From Candidatus Micrarchaeaceae archaeon (GTDB lineage: Archaea; Micrarchaeota; Micrarchaeia; Micrarchaeales; Micrarchaeaceae): a DNA stretch of 10,045 nt. The notes under the pieces were generated by a model that was not told the DNA's origin, searched no databases, and worked only from the letters and a program-made list of their open reading frames with translations. Shown here piece by piece: positions 7,507 through 10,045 of this stretch. Numbering within the stretch: position 1 is the stretch's first letter; each line of letters begins with the position of its first letter. Location: contig DAIDAQ010000032.1 in NCBI GenBank assembly GCA_027310535.1, positions 1 through 10,045 on the forward strand. Direction: 5' to 3'. The position numbers were made by a program, and so were the translations under genes.

Positions 7507-7935
7507 TCACTCTATCTTAACTTCCTTGCCCTTCTTGTGGTAAGTGTCAAACATCCTGTCGAAGTCGCGCGCGACATCCATGAGCCTCATCATCTCCCTG
7601 TTTATGTCGTATTCGAGCTCCTCTATGACACTCGAAAGCTCCTGGCCACGCAGGTAGTAGAGCCTTCCGCGCTTGACGACAATACCAGCATCGATGAACC
7701 TGTTGAGGTGGTAGACTACAGTGCTCCTCGCGACCTTTGGCTTCAGCTTTATCTGCGAGCTCGATATGCCAACGTTGTGTGCCGCCGCTATTATGAACCT
7801 TTTGAGTATCTCGGCCTCTAGGCTGTCCTTCTCTGCTGAGTTAGTAAGGCCGAGTGCTTCACAGAACCAGCGTATCATGTCGTCAGGGTTCCTCTCTGCG
7901 GGCCTGTCGACTGATTTTATCACTATCTTCTCCAT
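7507..7935 (-). CDS. Winged-helix DNA-binding protein, putative heat-shock regulator
   Basis: Small protein of 142 residues. The central part (about 55-97) is a winged helix-turn-helix of ArsR/MarR-like type: a helix around 56-66, a recognition helix in VARSTVVYHLNRFIDAG (68-84) and a wing VVKRGRLYYLRG (86-97). A C-terminal amphipathic helix (about 100-132, ELSSVIEELEYDIN and on) could serve in dimerisation. No metal-binding Cys/His set or ligand domain is visible. It is the first gene of the operon with grpE, dnaK and dnaJ, and lies divergent from hsp20. That strongly suggests a heat-shock repressor that also controls itself, in the role of HrcA/HspR or archaeal Phr (inference from context). 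I chose the ATG at 7935. The longer open frame to 8100 would run through the promoter and into hsp20 on the other strand. No ribosome site is seen and the TATA is about 25 bases upstream, so the message is probably leaderless. Confidence 0.85.
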   Translation of the reverse strand: MEKIVIKSVDRPAERNPDDMIRWFCEALGLTNSAEKDSLEAEILKRFIIAAAHNVGISSSQIKLKPKVARSTVVYHLNRFIDAGIVVKRGRLYYLRGQELSSVIEELEYDINREMMRLMDVARDFDRMFDTYHKKGKEVKIE

Positions 7936-8018
7936 CTTCGTATATTTGACATACATATATAAATACTTTTTGCTTAATAATAATTTGAAATGTCGAAAAA
8001 AAGTTGACATGTGATAAG
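7936..8018. promoter_or_regulatory. Divergent heat-shock promoter region between the regulator operon and hsp20
   Basis: This spacer is 83 bases long and very A/T-rich. A stretch at about 7954-7966 reads ATATATAAATA on plus and TATTTATATAT on minus, so it can act as a TATA box both ways. With a 26-base offset, the minus transcript would start at the regulator ATG (leaderless) and the plus transcript near 7986, leaving a leader of about 33 bases for hsp20. That leader holds the ribosome site GTGAT (8011-8015), 3 bases before the ATG. A second plus-strand candidate TATA is CTTAATAATAA near 7973-7983. Confidence 0.7.
7945..8010. repeat. GACAT/ATGTC boxes, candidate operator sites
   Basis: Three related boxes lie in the divergent promoter: TTTGACAT (7945-7952), ATGTCGA (7990-7996) and TTGACAT (8004-8010). 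The last two form an inverted repeat with 7-base arms (6 of 7 matching) and a 7-base spacer. The first and second also form an inverted pair (TTTGACAT/ATGTCGAA, 7 of 8). The first box lies between the TATA and the regulator start. The inverted pair lies at or just after the predicted hsp20 transcript start. Both are positions where a bound repressor would block transcription. Binding by the adjacent regulator is inference. Confidence 0.5.
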
Positions 8019-8501
8019 ATGGGTAAAAGCAAGAACGAAAAGAAGAGCAAGAATGGCCTTGTTGGCATGGACGATTTCCAGAAGTGGTTCGCGGATCCAT
8101 TCCCGAGATTCCTAGGCGATCCTTTCAGGGAGTTCGGGATGAGGGGAGGGATTATACGCGAGCTTGCGAGCCGTGGGTTCTCAATACCGAGGATAGATGT
8201 GCAGGACAATGGCGACTCATTCGTGATAGAGGCCGACATGCCCTCTGTTGATAAGAAGGACATAGAGCTTAAGATCAGCGAAGACACTCTGGCGATAAAA
8301 GCACAGAAGAGCAGGGAAGAAGAACACAGTTCCAACAACTTCTACTCGAAGGAGAGGAGTTCATCAGGCTACTATAGGATAGTGAAGTTGCCTGCTGAAG
8401 TCAATTCAGACAGCGCAAAAGCTTTGTACAAGGACGGCACGCTGGTCATCAGCGTCAAGAAGGCAAGGAAAACGACGACGCACAAAGTCAAGGTCGAGTG
8501 A
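8019..8501 (+). CDS. Hsp20 small heat-shock protein
   Basis: Small heat-shock protein of 160 residues, an ATP-independent holdase that forms oligomers and keeps unfolding proteins soluble for the DnaK system. A basic N-terminus (MGKSKNEKKSK) leads to an aromatic- and Pro-rich arm (about 18-50; FQKWFADPFPRFLGDPF). The alpha-crystallin domain (about 56-148) starts IPRIDVQDNGDSFVIEADMP and contains the family signature YYRIVKLPAEV and YKDGTLVISVKK. The short tail ends HKVKVE, where VKV may stand in for the usual I-x-I contact motif. The ATG at 8019 is preferred over the in-frame TTG at 8004, because GTGATAAG directly precedes the ATG as a ribosome site and the TTG lies inside a promoter box. It is divergent from the regulator operon and convergent with the next gene, with only 4 bases between the two stop codons. 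Confidence 0.95.
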   Translation: MGKSKNEKKSKNGLVGMDDFQKWFADPFPRFLGDPFREFGMRGGIIRELASRGFSIPRIDVQDNGDSFVIEADMPSVDKKDIELKISEDTLAIKAQKSREEEHSSNNFYSKERSSSGYYRIVKLPAEVNSDSAKALYKDGTLVISVKKARKTTTHKVKVE

Positions 8502-8505
8502 CTGG

Positions 8506-9393
8506 TCAGTAGGACGTGCGCTTGCAGTCAAGTACCTTTTTGACCTCTTTGCTGACCTCTATGTCCACGCCCAACTCGGCGAGCACATGCAGAGGGTATG
8601 CGAGCGCAATGTTCTGCAGCAGCTTGACCTCATTGGCTATCCCGTTCGCCTTCGCTGTCTGCTCCTCTGACGATATCGATGCAGATATTCTCGCAAGCAG
8701 CTGTTCGGTGATCCCACGGAGCTCCCCTGAATCCTTCTTCTCAAATGCTATCTTCTTTGCCTCCCCTTCAAGCCAATGGGTTGCCTCTGTTGTTGCGTTG
8801 AAAGCCTTACCAAACGAGCGCATGAACTCCGGTGCGACAGGGTAGAAGACCTTGTAGAAGACAAAGCCGAACGGGTACGAGAACGAGTACTTGATGAATA
8901 TGCCTGATGCTATGATCCTGTCGTCCCAGCTGGACAGCGCCTCTATGTAATCGAAGAGCTCCTTGACCTCCTTCTTCGGCTTCCTTAGCTCTATCCCTAT
9001 GCCCTCCATGAGGTTGTCGATCGCACGGAGGTGCTTCTTTGAGAGAAGGGAGAGCTCGCGGTAGCGCTTCTTACGCTCTAGATCTTCATAACCGGGCTCG
9101 GCGGCCCAGCGTCCGTATATCTGGTCTATCCGCTCCTCTCCGTAGCGGAAGAGGCTTAGCATCTCCTCGATGAACCCGATCCTGAAGGTAAAGCCGTTGG
9201 GAAGCCTGACGTGCTCCCTTGTTATCTCCCCCTTTTTCCTCCTTATCTCGATGAAGCTCGTCGCGTGCTTTATCGCATTGAGCGGGTTCGACTTTATATA
9301 GTCAAAGACGTAGGGCTTGAGCCACGGCGGCAGTCCGTACCTATGCATCGTCCTGTCGACCAGAGACGAAAACTTCGCGTCCATGTTATCCAT
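8506..9393 (-). CDS. Unrecognised helical protein of 295 residues
   Basis: I do not recognise a family. The sequence is mostly helical and soluble: basic and aromatic at the N-terminus (RYGLPPWLKPYVFDYI), with long charged helices at 102-150, an aromatic-rich middle (about 160-195, IFIKYSFSYPFGFVFYKVFYP) and more helices to the end. No signal peptide or clear membrane segment is seen, although the 162-187 stretch is hydrophobic with Phe and Tyr. A Glu-x-x-His motif (EATHW, Glu203 and His206) on a late helix, with acidic residues on earlier helices (Glu113, Asp157, Asp158), recalls ferritin-like di-iron proteins. The full ligand set is not convincing and this is speculation. It lies 21 bases after the COG1361-type gene on the same strand and probably shares its message. 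The start could also be the ATG at 9384 (MDAKFSS). GGTGG lies one base before the first ATG and 10 before the second, so the second is well possible. Confidence 0.8.
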   Translation of the reverse strand: MDNMDAKFSSLVDRTMHRYGLPPWLKPYVFDYIKSNPLNAIKHATSFIEIRRKKGEITREHVRLPNGFTFRIGFIEEMLSLFRYGEERIDQIYGRWAAEPGYEDLERKKRYRELSLLSKKHLRAIDNLMEGIGIELRKPKKEVKELFDYIEALSSWDDRIIASGIFIKYSFSYPFGFVFYKVFYPVAPEFMRSFGKAFNATTEATHWLEGEAKKIAFEKKDSGELRGITEQLLARISASISSEEQTAKANGIANEVKLLQNIALAYPLHVLAELGVDIEVSKEVKKVLDCKRTSY

Positions 9394-9414
9394 GCCACCA
9401 GCAGGGGGAATGGC

Positions 9415-10045
9415 TCACTGCTTCGCCCTCTTCTTGGCCTTCCCTCTTTTCACTATTACTCTTGCTGCAATAACAATTATAACTATTGCTGCTGCAGCTG
9501 CAGCAACCAGGGCCGCCGAGCCCGAGCCAGAGGGCTGCTGGTAAACAGAAGCATAGTAGTTGTTTGAGCCGCTGAACACCTGGTTGACTCCAGCATTGCT
9601 CTGCCTCCACTGCTCGTAAAGGGTGAGCAAGTAGGAGCCTGGCAGGCCGTTTTGGTCGACGTTAACGTAGAACGTCACGCCTGTTTCATTGCCGGGAGCA
9701 AGGTAGTCAATGTATGCGTTGCCGGCGACAGGCGTTATTGGGTAGATGCTCTGCAACGAGAGGGCGACCTGCTTTGCAGGCTGGTTGCCGACGTTCTTTA
9801 TGACGAGCCTGATGGGGCTGTACGCACTCCCCGGGTTCAGCGAGTCGTTCACGGAGATGATCTGGAAGACGGCGCTGGGCGAGACGCGTATCGGCAGATA
9901 GTCCACGCTCTCTATCCTCTGCTGGTAGTTAGACGTTGAGTAGGAGACGCCTATTGGAAGGGTGCTGTTGCTGCCGGGCGTGGAGTTGGCTGTTATGGTT
10001 ATCACCTCTGTAGCGCTGGCGCCGGCTTGAAGGGAACCTATGAAG
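9415..10045 (-). CDS. COG1361-type (S-layer/CARDB-like) membrane-anchored surface protein, 5' end missing
   Basis: The frame is open to the right edge (209 residues visible), so the N-terminus with any signal peptide lies outside. The GTG at 10005 is internal, because codons upstream remain open (FIGSLQAGASATE). An Ig-like COG1361/CARDB domain starts at about residue 50: YLPIRVSPSAVFQI, LNPGSAYSPIRLVIKNVG, PAKQVALSL, LAPGNETGVTFYVNV and LPGSYLLTLYEQW. A Gly/Ser linker leads to one membrane helix (about 177-198, Ala/Ile/Val-rich), and the protein ends in a basic stretch (KRGKAKKRAKQ). The protein would be held by its C-terminus with the tail inside and the domain outside the cell. Such proteins are common in archaeal envelopes and some accompany transporters; no specific partner is seen here. 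The unrecognised 295-residue gene follows after 21 bases. Confidence 0.85.
   Translation of the reverse strand, partial: FIGSLQAGASATEVITITANSTPGSNSTLPIGVSYSTSNYQQRIESVDYLPIRVSPSAVFQIISVNDSLNPGSAYSPIRLVIKNVGNQPAKQVALSLQSIYPITPVAGNAYIDYLAPGNETGVTFYVNVDQNGLPGSYLLTLYEQWRQSNAGVNQVFSGSNNYYASVYQQPSGSGSAALVAAAAAAIVIIVIAARVIVKRGKAKKRAKQ

Noticed and set aside
8004..8018. Upstream TTG start for hsp20
   Set aside because: It lies within a GACAT box and has no ribosome site; the ATG at 8019 is directly preceded by GTGATAAG.
7936..8100. N-terminal extension of the regulator to 8100
   Set aside because: The extension would cross the divergent promoter and the start of hsp20 and codes for an implausible Cys/Ser-rich peptide. 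The ATG at 7935 fits the TATA spacing.
9415..10005. GTG at 10005 as the true start of the surface protein
   Set aside because: Codons upstream stay open to the window edge, and a start here would leave the exported domain without a signal peptide; the gene is cut by the edge.

Overview
The window looks like a chromosomal segment of an archaeon, most likely a DPANN lineage close to the Micrarchaeota (inference, not proven). Three signs support this. The replicative helicase is an archaeal MCM. The promoters carry archaeal TATA elements and the ribosome sites are of the GGTGAT type. A LamG protein starts with the type IV pilin-like leader QSAMEYLMTYGWAIL, which from memory is common in such genomes. 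There are no bacterial-type replication genes, and I saw no rRNA, tRNA, CRISPR array or insertion sequence.

Layout, left to right. 1-689 (minus): a secreted LamG/concanavalin-like protein with a class III signal peptide, cut by the window edge. 749-3916 (minus): MCM helicase, interrupted in its Walker B motif by a 368-residue intein (1652-2755) whose LAGLIDADG endonuclease has lost the catalytic Asp of its first motif. 3994-7935 (minus): a tight heat-shock operon, read from right to left as winged-helix regulator, grpE, dnaK, dnaJ, with gaps of 4, 22 and 4 bases. 7936-8018: a short divergent promoter region with a two-way TATA element and repeated GACAT/ATGTC boxes. 8019-8501 (plus): an Hsp20 small heat-shock protein. 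8506-9393 (minus): an unrecognised helical protein of 295 residues, converging on hsp20. 9415-10045 (minus): the C-terminal part of a membrane-anchored COG1361-type cell-surface protein, running off the right edge.

How the genes fit together. The central 4.5 kb is a compact proteostasis module. Hsp20 holds unfolded proteins, and DnaK with DnaJ and GrpE refolds them. The small DNA-binding protein encoded first in the operon is the obvious candidate to control both the operon and hsp20 through the shared intergenic boxes. It would do the job of bacterial HrcA/HspR or archaeal Phr, without being any of these by sequence as far as I can tell. Translation in the operon looks coupled: the stop codons of the regulator and of dnaK lie inside the ribosome-binding sites of grpE and dnaJ.

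No exotic defence or mobile system is visible. The points most worth a second look are the decayed homing endonuclease in the MCM intein, the regulator-operator arrangement in the divergent heat-shock promoter, and the unrecognised 295-residue protein. No gene-free stretch exceeds 85 bases.
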